Part shown: piece by piece, positions 49,409 to 58,578 of the stretch
Numbering within the stretch: the stretch's first letter is position 1
How the letters are laid out: each line of letters starts with the position of its first letter
Translations under genes and position numbers: made by a program
NCBI RefSeq assembly: GCF_014229095.1
Contig: NZ_JAARZC010000003.1
Location: 416,082-480,081, forward strand
Length of the DNA stretch: 64,000 bases
Source of the DNA: Listeria cossartiae subsp. cayugensis
Lineage (GTDB): Bacteria; Bacillota; Bacilli; Lactobacillales; Listeriaceae
Direction of reading: 5' to 3'
The notes under the pieces: model-generated
Databases searched by the model: none
Seen by the model: only the letters and a program-made list of their open reading frames with translations
Told to the model about the DNA's origin: nothing

Positions 49409-49522
49409 ACAATGACGAGACGTGGTAATTTTTTTGCCACGTATTTCGGTCTTTCTTCGGACGTGTGATTTACTCTCGCGCCCCATAGAATGAATTTTCT
49501 GACAAAAAGGAGCTGTTTTCCC

Positions 49523-52500
49523 TTGAAAGGATTACAACAATTAATATATGAACAAAAAGATATTCGAGCGGTCTTAAAAGCGCTTGATGAAAAAGAAAAA
49601 GCGCAACTTGTCACGGGTCTCACAGGTTCTTCGCGTGCGTTATTTGCAAGCGTGGTAGAAGGAGCATCAAAGCGACCAGTTGTATTTGTCACGCACAATT
49701 TATATCATGCACAAAAATTATATGATGATTTGCTTTCTTTAATGGATAGTGATCGATTATTTTTATACCCGGCAGATGAATTGATTTCTTCTGAGCTAAG
49801 TATTTCTAGCCCGGAGCTTCGTGGTCAACGTGTTGAAGCGCTCGATTTTCTGCTGTCCGGAAAACCGGGAATCGTCATCGTCCCAGTTGCTGGACTTAGA
49901 AAAATGCTTCCACCAGTTGCGCTTTGGAAACATTTCAATATATCTATCGTTGAAGGCGAAGAAATCGATCCAGATGTTTTACGCCAAAAATTAGTAACGA
50001 TGGGTTACACGATGAGCGGAATGGTAAATACCCCAGGAGAATTCAGCGTTCGCGGCGGGATTATTGATATTTACCCAATTACAGAAGAATTCCCGATTAG
50101 AATAGAACTTTTTGATACCGAAGTGGACTCGCTCCGTTTCTTTGATGTGGAAACACAACGCTCCACTACTCGCGTGGAAGAATTCCGGCTGCTTCCGGCG
50201 ACAGAAATCATTTTAGATCAAAGTTATTATCCTGACATCGTCCAACGTTTGGAAAAGAAAATGACGCTCACTTTAAATGAGTTAAAAGAAGACGCGGATA
50301 AACAAGCGCTCGTTGAAAATTTAGAAGAAGAGTTGGAAATGTTGCGTTCAGGCGTAAAACCAGACATGTTCTTTAAATATATCGGGCTGGCTTACCCAGA
50401 CCCGGCCTCGCTTTTCGATTATTTGCCAAAAAACACAGCCATTTTGCTTGATGAATTTGCGCGGATTTTGGAAACGGAAGAAAGTTTAGAACGGGAAGAA
50501 GCGGAGTGGCAAACAGAAACGTTAAGTCGCATGGAAACAGTTCGCGACGTGCAAGTAAGCCATTCTTTCAAAAAATTATTAGAAGCGAACCAATCGCCGA
50601 AAATTTATTTATCTCTTTTCCAAAAACAAATGGCGAGCATGCGCGCATCGAAAACGACCAATATCGTTTATAAACAAATGCAGCAATTCCACGGTCAAAT
50701 GAATGTTTTAAAAACAGAGCTAGAAAGCTGGCATAAAAATAATTATGCTGTAGTTATCTTGGCGCCGAATTTAGAACGCGCGGAAAAAATGCAACAAACC
50801 TTAACCGATTACGATATGGAAAGCACCATTTTAAAAGAAGAAGCGGATGTACCAAAATACGGAATGGTTCAATTTGTCATCGGGACATTCCAAAATGGTT
50901 TTGAACTGCCACTTGCCAAAGTAGCGATTATTAGTGAAACCGAGCTCTTCAATAAAAAAATCAAAAAGGTGAAAAAACGCCAAAAACTTTCCAATGCTGA
51001 ACGAATCCAAAGTTATTCCGAGTTAAAAGTTGGCGACTACGTAGTTCACGTCAATCACGGTATTGCGCGTTACGTGGGCATGGAAACGTTAGATATCAAC
51101 GGCGTGCATAAAGATTACTTGCTACTTGTTTACCAAGGTGAGGATAAACTTTTCATCCCGGTTGACCAACTTGATTTAGTTCAGAAATACGTTGGGGCAG
51201 AAGGTAAGTCTCCGAGATTAAATAAACTTGGCGGCGCTGAATGGAAACGCGTTAAGAAGAAAGTGCAAGCCTCCGTCCAAGATATTGCGGACGATTTAAT
51301 CAAACTTTATGCGGAGCGCGAAGCTGAAAAAGGCTATGCGTTTAGCGCGGATGACGAAATGCAGCGCGAATTTGAAGATGCTTTCCCGTATCAAGAAACC
51401 GAAGACCAATTGCGCTCAATTTCAGAAATCAAAAAAGATATGGAACGACCGCGCCCAATGGATCGTCTTTTGGTCGGGGATGTTGGTTACGGAAAAACCG
51501 AAGTGGCCCTCAGAGCTGTATTCAAAGCTATTATGGATGGCAAACAAGTCGCCTTTTTAGTACCGACAACCATTTTAGCGCAACAACACTATGAAACAAT
51601 GAAAGAACGTTTCCAAGGCTTCCCAATCGAAATTGGTCTTTTAAGCCGTTTCCGCACGAAAAAACAACAAACCGAAACATTAAAAGGTATGAAAAATGGC
51701 ACAGTAGATGTCGTTGTCGGCACACATCGTCTATTATCCAAAGATGTCGAGTATCAAGACTTAGGCTTACTCATTGTCGATGAAGAACAACGATTTGGTG
51801 TGACGCACAAAGAAAAAATTAAACAAATGCGTTCCAAAATCGACGTATTAACACTTACCGCAACACCTATTCCGAGAACGCTACACATGTCGATGCTCGG
51901 CGTTCGTGATCTATCTGTTATCGAAACTCCGCCAGCAAACCGTTTCCCAGTGCAAACCTATGTCGCGGAACAAAATAATGTTTTAGTCCGCGAAGCAATC
52001 GAGCGGGAACTAGCGCGTGACGGACAAGTGTACTATCTATACAACCGGGTTGAATCCATTACCCAAAAAGCAGACGAAATTTCTGCGATGGTCCCTGATG
52101 CTCGAGTGGCAACTGCGCACGGCCAAATGGGTGAATCGGAATTAGAATCTGTTATTTTGAGTTTCCTTGAAGGAGAATTCGACGTACTCGTAACAACGAC
52201 GATTATTGAAACCGGCGTAGACATTCCGAATGTTAACACGCTGTTCGTTCAAGATGCTGATCGAATGGGACTTTCTCAACTCTATCAGTTGCGCGGACGG
52301 GTAGGACGATGGAACAGAATTGCATATGCTTACTTCATGTATCAAAAAGATAAAATTTTGCGTGAGGAAGCTGAAAAGCGCTTATCGGCCATTAAAGAAT
52401 TTACCGAATTAGGTTCTGGTTTCAAAATTGCAATGCGTGATTTATCCATTCGAGGTGCCGGAAATATTCTAGGTGCCCAACAACATGGCTTTATCGATTC

Positions 52501-53062
52501 AGTCGGGTTCGATCTTTACTCGCAAATGCTCAAAGAAGCAATCGAAGCGAAAAAACCAAAAGAAGAACAAAAACAAATCGTCCCAGTCGAAATTGATATC
52601 CAAGCCGATGCGTACATTCCGGAATATTATATTACAGATGGTCGCCAAAAAATCGAGATGTACAAACGTTTCCGCAATATAGAAGTATTGAGCGAACTCG
52701 AGGACTTACAAAGTGACATGATTGACCGTTTTGGGGAATATCCAGAAGAAGTCGAATATTTATTCACAATGACCGAACTCAAGGTCCACGCACTGGAAGT
52801 TGGCATTGAATCCGTAAAACAAGAACAAAATAAAATTACTATGCTATTTTCAGAAAGTGGTACAGCTGGTATTCGCGGTGATGTCGTGATGCAAATCATC
52901 GGCGAATTTGGTCGTATGGTCGGTGTTGGCATGGAAGGCACCCAACTAAAAATCACAATTAATGTCCAAAATAAACCTTTAAAAGAATGGTTATACCAAG
53001 TGAAAAGCTTAGCTGAAAAACTTCGTGGCGCTATGAAAGAAAAAGTATCAACCGAAAATTGA
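49523..53062 (+). CDS. mfd: Transcription-repair coupling factor Mfd
   Basis: This 1179-residue translocase starts with TTG at 49523, with AAGGAG about 10 nt upstream, and begins MKGLQQLIYEQ. An upstream in-frame start adds 11 residues without support. It has UvrB-homology domains (1-350), the RNA polymerase-interacting CarD-like domain (about 490-560), the RecG-like motor with Walker A GDVGYGKT (about 651-658), the DEEQ box and the C-terminal TRCF regulatory domain. It removes stalled RNA polymerase and recruits UvrA. Confidence 0.96.
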   Translation: MKGLQQLIYEQKDIRAVLKALDEKEKAQLVTGLTGSSRALFASVVEGASKRPVVFVTHNLYHAQKLYDDLLSLMDSDRLFLYPADELISSELSISSPELRGQRVEALDFLLSGKPGIVIVPVAGLRKMLPPVALWKHFNISIVEGEEIDPDVLRQKLVTMGYTMSGMVNTPGEFSVRGGIIDIYPITEEFPIRIELFDTEVDSLRFFDVETQRSTTRVEEFRLLPATEIILDQSYYPDIVQRLEKKMTLTLNELKEDADKQALVENLEEELEMLRSGVKPDMFFKYIGLAYPDPASLFDYLPKNTAILLDEFARILETEESLEREEAEWQTETLSRMETVRDVQVSHSFKKLLEANQSPKIYLSLFQKQMASMRASKTTNIVYKQMQQFHGQMNVLKTELESWHKNNYAVVILAPNLERAEKMQQTLTDYDMESTILKEEADVPKYGMVQFVIGTFQNGFELPLAKVAIISETELFNKKIKKVKKRQKLSNAERIQSYSELKVGDYVVHVNHGIARYVGMETLDINGVHKDYLLLVYQGEDKLFIPVDQLDLVQKYVGAEGKSPRLNKLGGAEWKRVKKKVQASVQDIADDLIKLYAEREAEKGYAFSADDEMQREFEDAFPYQETEDQLRSISEIKKDMERPRPMDRLLVGDVGYGKTEVALRAVFKAIMDGKQVAFLVPTTILAQQHYETMKERFQGFPIEIGLLSRFRTKKQQTETLKGMKNGTVDVVVGTHRLLSKDVEYQDLGLLIVDEEQRFGVTHKEKIKQMRSKIDVLTLTATPIPRTLHMSMLGVRDLSVIETPPANRFPVQTYVAEQNNVLVREAIERELARDGQVYYLYNRVESITQKADEISAMVPDARVATAHGQMGESELESVILSFLEGEFDVLVTTTIIETGVDIPNVNTLFVQDADRMGLSQLYQLRGRVGRWNRIAYAYFMYQKDKILREEAEKRLSAIKEFTELGSGFKIAMRDLSIRGAGNILGAQQHGFIDSVGFDLYSQMLKEAIEAKKPKEEQKQIVPVEIDIQADAYIPEYYITDGRQKIEMYKRFRNIEVLSELEDLQSDMIDRFGEYPEEVEYLFTMTELKVHALEVGIESVKQEQNKITMLFSESGTAGIRGDVVMQIIGEFGRMVGVGMEGTQLKITINVQNKPLKEWLYQVKSLAEKLRGAMKEKVSTEN

Positions 53063-53092
53063 TAAGTTATTAAGAAGAAAGGAGGTGGCGGG

Positions 53093-54682
53093 ATGTCTGA
53101 ACGTTCCATGAAGCGACTAATGAAAGGAGCAGCTTGGCTAACCGCTGCCTCGCTTATCTCTAAAATACTTAGCGCAGTTTACCGCGTACCTTTTCAAAAT
53201 ATGGTGGGCGACGTCGGATTTTATATTTTTCAACAAGTATATCCAATTTACGGGATTGCAATGACACTTGCGCTTGGCGGCTTCCCTGTTGTCATTTCGA
53301 AAATGTTAGCAGAGGCAGAAGGCGATTTTAGACGGCAACAAATTATTATGCGCGCAGTATCAAGGATGCTCCGAATTGTAAGTATTACGATTTTCGCCTT
53401 TTTATTCCTGTTTGCTAGTGTGATTGCTATGATGATGGGCGACCCAGCTTTATCAGAATTAATTCGCGTCATTAGTTTCGTGTTTCTACTCATGCCACAA
53501 CTCGCGTTTATGCGTGGCTTTTTCCAAGGGGAAGGGGACATGATACCAACCGCGATTTCGCAAACAGTCGAACAAATTATTCGAGTGGCGATAATTTTGA
53601 TAGGAGCTGGACTGGCGCTTCATTTCGGTCTTGATTTATATGATGCCGGCTCGATGGCGATGAGTGGCGCGTTTTTCGGCGGGATTTCTGGAATCTTCAT
53701 TTTACGCCACTTTTACAATAAAAAAGTGGCGCTTGGCGAAGGGATTCAACCGGCCGTATTTGCTAATAAAGAAGAAAAAGTCGGTATCGGTCGCGCATTT
53801 TTACGACAAAGTGTGGCAATTTGTGTGGTTAGCTCGATGCTGATTTTATTCCAGCTAGTCGATTCCTTCCAAGTGTATCGGTTAATGAGCGACTCCGGCA
53901 TCCCGGATTTTATCGCCAAATCACTCAAAGGGATTTACGATCGTGGCCAGCCGATCTTGCAATTAGGGCTAGTCATCTCGACCGGACTTGCACTCGCGCT
54001 CGTCCCAATGATCACCGCGGCAAGAGTCCGAGGTCAGCAAAAAGAACTCAAACGCTCCGTATTACTAGCAATCAAAATCACGCTAATTTTAGCCGGTGCA
54101 GAAACAGTCGGGCTCATCGTCATCATGCGCCCGCTGAACCAAATGTTATTCCAAACTCCAGATGGCACATTCGTCTTACAATTGTTCATGCCAGCCGTTT
54201 TCCTAAGCTCACTCATCATCATGTTAAGCAGTATTTTACAAGGCTTCGGAAAAATCGCTGTACCCGCAGTTGGCGTTGGAATTGGACTTATTGTAAAATG
54301 GATATCAGGAAGCATTCTAATTCCGAGGCTCGCAACAATGGGCGCATCGATTTCAACATGTATCGGCTTACTTGTCATTCTGATTATTTGTTATGCTGCG
54401 CTAAAACAAACAATCCGAGTGCCGTTCGTCGAAAGAACAATGCTAATTCGCCTGCTCGCAGCTTTGGCGCTAATGGCGGTCTTCCCATGCCTATTCGAAT
54501 GGTTAGCGCCACTAGAAACAAGACTCGGCAGCGCGCTCCAAGCAATAGTCAGCGCCATAATCGGCGGCGGAGTTTTCCTGATTTTTGCTTTAAGATACAA
54601 ATTGCTCGGTCCAAAAGATTTCGTTTTTCTTCCGTTTGGCTCCAAATTACTCGCACTTAGTAAGCTGGTTGCGCGGAAATAA
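53093..54682 (+). CDS. SpoVB/MurJ-like polysaccharide flippase family protein
   Basis: This 529-residue protein has about 14 predicted membrane helices and belongs to the MOP flippase superfamily (MurJ, SpoVB, Wzx). B. subtilis has yabM (a spoVB-family gene) in the same place. Likely activity: flipping a lipid-linked sugar precursor, possibly lipid II. GGAGGTGGCGG precedes the ATG. It lies 30 nt after mfd and just before rqcP. Confidence 0.87.
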   Translation: MSERSMKRLMKGAAWLTAASLISKILSAVYRVPFQNMVGDVGFYIFQQVYPIYGIAMTLALGGFPVVISKMLAEAEGDFRRQQIIMRAVSRMLRIVSITIFAFLFLFASVIAMMMGDPALSELIRVISFVFLLMPQLAFMRGFFQGEGDMIPTAISQTVEQIIRVAIILIGAGLALHFGLDLYDAGSMAMSGAFFGGISGIFILRHFYNKKVALGEGIQPAVFANKEEKVGIGRAFLRQSVAICVVSSMLILFQLVDSFQVYRLMSDSGIPDFIAKSLKGIYDRGQPILQLGLVISTGLALALVPMITAARVRGQQKELKRSVLLAIKITLILAGAETVGLIVIMRPLNQMLFQTPDGTFVLQLFMPAVFLSSLIIMLSSILQGFGKIAVPAVGVGIGLIVKWISGSILIPRLATMGASISTCIGLLVILIICYAALKQTIRVPFVERTMLIRLLAALALMAVFPCLFEWLAPLETRLGSALQAIVSAIIGGGVFLIFALRYKLLGPKDFVFLPFGSKLLALSKLVARK

Positions 54683-54705
54683 TTAATATAAAGTAGGTGG
54701 ATAAA

Positions 54706-54984
54706 ATGGCAACAACTATGCGATTAGATAAATATTTAAAAGTATCTCGCTTAATTAAAAGACGTACAGTAGCAAAAGAAGTAGCAGAAAAAGGACGCAT
54801 TGCAGTCAACGGAGTAACTGCAAAACCAGGAACTAACGTAAAATCCGGCGACGAACTAGTTATTCGCTTCGGTCCTAAAATCGTTACAGCAAAAATCGAA
54901 CGTCTAGAAGAAAATGCGAAAAAAGAACAAGCAACAGAAATGTATACGATTATTAAAGAAGAACGCACAGACGAAAGTAGATAA
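54706..54984 (+). CDS. rqcP: RqcP (YabO), S4-domain ribosome quality-control factor
   Basis: A 92-residue protein with an S4 RNA-binding domain (MRLDKYLKVSRLIKRRTVAKEVA...). The ATG at 54706 has GGTGG 6 nt upstream. The next ATG at 54718 would match the B. subtilis start but is 18 nt from the site. In B. subtilis RqcP works with RqcH in adding alanine tails to stalled nascent chains on 50S subunits. The family was formerly called Hsp15-like. Confidence 0.92.
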   Translation: MATTMRLDKYLKVSRLIKRRTVAKEVAEKGRIAVNGVTAKPGTNVKSGDELVIRFGPKIVTAKIERLEENAKKEQATEMYTIIKEERTDESR

Positions 54985-54986
54985 AG

Positions 54987-55035
54987 AAAAAATCGTTTGA
55001 AATGGCACTGTTTAGCCGATTTCAAACGATTTTTT
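54987..55035 (+). terminator. Terminator of the mfd-rqcP unit
   Basis: A 17-bp perfect stem AAAAAATCGTTTGAAAT / ATTTCAAACGATTTTTT with an inner GGC/GCC pair. Confidence 0.93.
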
Positions 55036-55213
55036 ATTAAGCAAGATAAACCACAATCAATTTTTTGTCAAAAAGTCAAGAAAAATATCATAAAATTAGC
55101 GGATTCCAATAGACAAATGCCTGATTTATTGATATCATTTTAAGCAAGAAACGTTTTTTTCTCTACCGAAAATCATAGACAATAAGCAAATAAGAATATG
55201 GGAGGGACGATAT

Positions 55214-55600
55214 ATGAAAAAAGCCGAATCAAAAGTGGCGAGAATAGAAAATCGCTATATAAAAGATACCGCAACAATGAAAAAAACTCGTAGTCGTCGC
55301 CGCGTTGCCCTGTTTCGTAGACTTGCATTTATGGCTATTATTTTTGCTGTGGTAGGTGGACTATTAACCATTACGTACACCAAACAAGTGCTAACACTTA
55401 AAGAGAAGAAGGCGAAGCAAGTGCAAGTGGATAAAAAAATGGTTGCAATGAAAGATGAAGAAGACGCATTAAATGATCAAATCAAGAAACTTCATAATGA
55501 TGAGTACATAGCTAAACTAGCAAGAAGTGAATATTATCTATCCAAAGATGGAGAAATTATTTTTAATATTCCTGAAGAGAATTCGAAACAAAAAGAGTAA
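55214..55600 (+). CDS. divIC: Cell division protein DivIC
   Basis: A 128-residue bitopic membrane protein: basic cytoplasmic N-terminus (KKTRSRRRVALFRR), one helix (about 38-58), an extracellular coiled coil and a short conserved end (YLSKDGEIIFNIPE). It forms the DivIB-DivIC-FtsL complex that controls septal peptidoglycan synthesis. GGGAGG precedes the ATG. Confidence 0.93.
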   Translation: MKKAESKVARIENRYIKDTATMKKTRSRRRVALFRRLAFMAIIFAVVGGLLTITYTKQVLTLKEKKAKQVQVDKKMVAMKDEEDALNDQIKKLHNDEYIAKLARSEYYLSKDGEIIFNIPEENSKQKE

Positions 55601-55751
55601 GTCACAGCTGAGCCGTCATTCTCCATGGTAGAATCAAAGGGAAAATAGAGTTGAGTATATTTGGAGTTTGTGAGTTTGACTGTTTGACACTCTTTTTATT
55701 ATAGCTATAATTAAGCAATAGAGTGATATTTTAAGGAGGACGCATTTTTTT

Positions 55752-56180
55752 ATGTCGATCGAAGTAGGCAACAAGTTACAAGGTAAAGTTACTGGGATTA
55801 CTAATTTTGGAGCATTTGTGGAGCTAGAAGGTGGCAAAACAGGCTTAGTTCATATTAGTGAGGTAGCAGATAACTATGTTAAGGACATTAATGACATCTT
55901 AACTGTAGGGGATGAAGTTACTGTCAAAGTAATGAATATTGGTGATGATGGTAAGATTGGTCTGTCCATTCGTAAAGCAGTAGATCGCCCGGACCGCCCA
56001 GAAAAAAGTTATGATCGTAAGCCAAAATACAGCAAAAAACCTGCTGGAAACTATGTTAAACCAGCCGAGAGCTTTGAAGATATAATGTCTAAATTCTTGA
56101 AAGATAGTGATGAAAGACTAACTACTATCAAACGTCAAACAGAATCTAAACGTGGCGGCCGAGGAGCGAAACGCGGCTAA
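55752..56180 (+). CDS. yabR: S1 RNA-binding domain protein YabR
   Basis: This 142-residue protein has an S1 domain at 1-75 (GKVTGITNFGAFVELEGGKTGLVHISEV) and a basic, disordered C-terminal half ending in GGRGAKRG. The family is a general stress-type RNA-binding protein with an unclear role. AAGGAGG precedes the ATG. It is followed by a terminator, so tilS-hpt must have a separate promoter or read-through. Confidence 0.9.
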   Translation: MSIEVGNKLQGKVTGITNFGAFVELEGGKTGLVHISEVADNYVKDINDILTVGDEVTVKVMNIGDDGKIGLSIRKAVDRPDRPEKSYDRKPKYSKKPAGNYVKPAESFEDIMSKFLKDSDERLTTIKRQTESKRGGRGAKRG

Positions 56181-56206
56181 TGCGCTAAAATTAATTGTAA
56201 AGTAGA

Positions 56207-56242
56207 TGCACCGTATTGGATCATTAATACGGTGCACTTTTT
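56207..56242 (+). terminator. Terminator of yabR
   Basis: An 11-bp perfect stem TGCACCGTATT / AATACGGTGCA followed by CTTTTT. Confidence 0.9.
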
Positions 56243-56286
56243 AATAAAAAATGTGAGAGCCGAATTTCGAAGGAAGGTTTTCTTGA

Positions 56287-58233
56287 ATGGATGACACAAA
56301 AAAACGAGTACATAAGTATATCGAGAAACACGACTTAATCCGATCCGACGATAAATTGCTTGTGGCAGTTTCTGGCGGTCCGGATTCTTTGGCATTACTG
56401 CATTTTTTATGGAACTCAAAACTAGTTCCAAAAGAAGCAATCTCCGTCGCACATTTAAATCACCATTTGCGCGAAAATGCAGCAAAAGAACAACAACTCG
56501 TCGAAAATTTTTGCAAACAACATAATCTTCCATTTTACACGGAAGAAGTTGACGTAAACAGACGAGCCCAAGACTTGCAAAAAGGGATTGAAGAAACGGC
56601 CCGCATTGTCAGATATGACTTTTTTGAAAAAATAATGTCGGAACAAAACATCAACAAGCTAGTTCTCGCGCACCATGCGGATGACCAAATAGAAACAATA
56701 CTAATGCGACTTGTTCGTGGCAGTTCTAGTATCGGCTGGTCAGGCATACAGCCAAAACGTGAGCTAAGAGGTGGCCATGCGATTCGGCCATTTTTACCAA
56801 TTACAAAAGCAGAAATTATCGAATATGCACATAAACACGAATTAGCATACGAAATCGACGAATCAAACACGAGCCAAGAATACACAAGAAATCGCTACCG
56901 GGCGCAACTCTTGCCATTTTTAAAACAAGAAAATCCAGCGGTTTACGCCCACTTCGAAAGATTTTCCGAAGAAACCAGCGAAGATTTCCGCTATTTAGAG
57001 GAACTTGCGAACGATTTATTAAAGAAAAACCTCGTCAAAAACGGCAAAAAGACAACACTTTTACTTAGTAGCTTTAAAAATGAAGCGAATCCTTTACAAC
57101 GCCGCGCAATTCATTTACTATTGAGATATCTGTACAATGAAGATGCCCGTTTTATTACGGTAAATCACATATATCAGATTATCCAAATAATTCAAAGTGA
57201 CAATCCATCTAGTTCGATTGATTTACCAAATAAACTCATTGCGAATAGAGTGTACAACGAGCTCCATTTCCAATTTGGAGAAAGAGAAGCTTCTTCTGAG
57301 TTTTATCATCAATTAGAACTGAATGATCGCATTGAATTAGATAATGAAGCAAGCATCCGTTTAAAGCTAAAAAGTTCCGTTGTTCAAACAAATGGGCTAA
57401 ATGGAATGCTACTGGATGCTGACGAAATAACACTTCCTTTAATTGTTCGAAACCGTGTGAACGGCGATAGAATGACGATGAAAGGACAAGCAGGCAGCAA
57501 GAAACTAAAAGATATTTTCATCGATGCCAAAATACCAAGGCAAGAACGCGATAATCTACCCGTGATAACAGACTATACCGGAAAAATCCTTTGGGTTCCC
57601 GGTGTGAAAAAGTCTGCATATGACCGAGCATTTAGTCGCAGCAAAAAGCAATACATTATTAGGTACACTCGAAATATAGGAGGAAACGAGAGCATGCATA
57701 ATGATATTCAGAAAGTACTGATATCGGAGGACGAATTACAAGAGAAAATTCGTGAACTCGGTCGTGAGTTGACAACAGAATATGAAGGACGTAACCCATT
57801 AGTAGTTGGGGTATTAAAAGGCGCAACTCCTTTTATGACTGATTTACTTAAAAGAGTAGACACATACTTAGAAATGGACTTCATGGACGTATCCAGTTAC
57901 GGAAATGGTACAGTATCATCAGGTGAAGTGAAAATCATCAAAGACCTTAACGCATCAGTAGAAGGTCGCGATGTACTTGTAATTGAAGATATCATTGATA
58001 GCGGACGTACACTTAGTTATCTAGTAGACCTAATCAAATACCGCAAAGCAAAATCAGTGAAGTTAGTTACTTTACTGGATAAGCCAGCCGGACGCAATGT
58101 AGAAATCGAAGCAGATTATGTAGGCTTTGTCGTTCCAAATGAATTTGTTGTTGGATACGGTTTAGATTACGCAGAACGCTATCGCAATCTACCATACATC
58201 GGCATTTTGAAACCAGAAATTTACAGCGAGTGA
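56287..58233 (+). CDS. tilS: TilS-Hpt fusion: tRNA(Ile)-lysidine synthase and hypoxanthine phosphoribosyltransferase
   Basis: This 648-residue protein joins two enzymes that are separate neighbours in B. subtilis. Residues 1 to about 465 are TilS: the PP-loop SGGPDS (29-34), the substrate-binding domain, and C-terminal [23 protein letters not shown]. TilS converts the wobble C of tRNA-Ile(CAU) to lysidine. Residues 470-648 are a complete Hpt with the PRPP loop [11 protein letters not shown], which salvages hypoxanthine and guanine. There is no linker domain. An internal ribosome site and ATG at the junction could also give free Hpt. AAGGAAGG precedes the first ATG. Confidence 0.94.
   Translation: MDDTKKRVHKYIEKHDLIRSDDKLLVAVSGGPDSLALLHFLWNSKLVPKEAISVAHLNHHLRENAAKEQQLVENFCKQHNLPFYTEEVDVNRRAQDLQKGIEETARIVRYDFFEKIMSEQNINKLVLAHHADDQIETILMRLVRGSSSIGWSGIQPKRELRGGHAIRPFLPITKAEIIEYAHKHELAYEIDESNTSQEYTRNRYRAQLLPFLKQENPAVYAHFERFSEETSEDFRYLEELANDLLKKNLVKNGKKTTLLLSSFKNEANPLQRRAIHLLLRYLYNEDARFITVNHIYQIIQIIQSDNPSSSIDLPNKLIANRVYNELHFQFGEREASSEFYHQLELNDRIELDNEASIRLKLKSSVVQTNGLNGMLLDADEITLPLIVRNRVNGDRMTMKGQAGSKKLKDIFIDAKIPRQERDNLPVITDYTGKILWVPGVKKSAYDRAFSRSKKQYIIRYTRNIGGNESMHNDIQKVLISEDELQEKIRELGRELTTEYEGRNPLVVGVLKGATPFMTDLLKRVDTYLEMDFMDVSSYGNGTVSSGEVKIIKDLNASVEGRDVLVIEDIIDSGRTLSYLVDLIKYRKAKSVKLVTLLDKPAGRNVEIEADYVGFVVPNEFVVGYGLDYAERYRNLPYIGILKPEIYSE
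57679..57696 (+). promoter_or_regulatory. Internal ribosome binding site and start codon for Hpt
   Basis: GGAGG (57679-57683) stands 10 nt before ATG (57694-57696), in frame. It is followed by [16 protein letters not shown], the natural N-terminus of Hpt (179 residues). It may be a relic of the separate gene or still make stand-alone Hpt. Confidence 0.6.
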
Positions 58234-58239
58234 AATTAA

Positions 58240-58269
58240 TTAACAAACAGAACTATTCTTTGTTAAAAT
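58240..58269 (+). promoter_or_regulatory. Promoter of ftsH
   Basis: TTAACA (58240-58245), 18 nt, TAAAAT (58264-58269) with an extended TGT. A start near 58276 would place the nested hairpin at the 5' end of the mRNA. Confidence 0.55.
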
Positions 58270-58281
58270 GTAATAGATAGC

Positions 58282-58382
58282 TTTTCAGAAAACGAAAACA
58301 AAAAATTCATGCCGAACATGCAAAATAGTGGGCAATCGAGGTTCGGTATGCTATCATTAGTCTTAGTTTTCGAAGGTGAAAA
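58282..58382 (+). ncRNA. Structured 5' leader of ftsH (candidate regulatory RNA)
   Basis: Three stems nest in order: TTTTCA/TGAAAA (58282-58287 with 58377-58382), CGAAAAC/GTTTTCG (58293-58299 with 58366-58372), and CATGCCGAAC/GTTCGGTATG (58308-58317 with 58341-58350, one G-U). The loop is 23 nt. No T-tract follows, so it is not a terminator. About 200 nt separate it from the ftsH start; that stretch shows no ORF. No known riboswitch class is recognised. Confidence 0.5.
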
Positions 58383-58578
58383 TAGTATCAATAAATATTA
58401 AAAAATCTATATTAATAATAGAATAACTTCGTAAGAGAAAAGCGAAACGGATATGTTTTTAATAATCAGGGGAAGAAAACATTGTTTCTAAATCTGCTAT
58501 TAGTCAAAAACAACTTTTAAAGGGATAAAAGTCCAGAGAAAGTAAGAATCCAAGCTCTTGCGTGGGAGGAGGTAAGGA

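Noticed and set aside
49420..49442. Hairpin ACGTGG/CCACGT after pth as terminator
   Set aside because: The T-run is in the loop, not after the stem; only six pairs. It may be a weak structure but does not meet terminator form.
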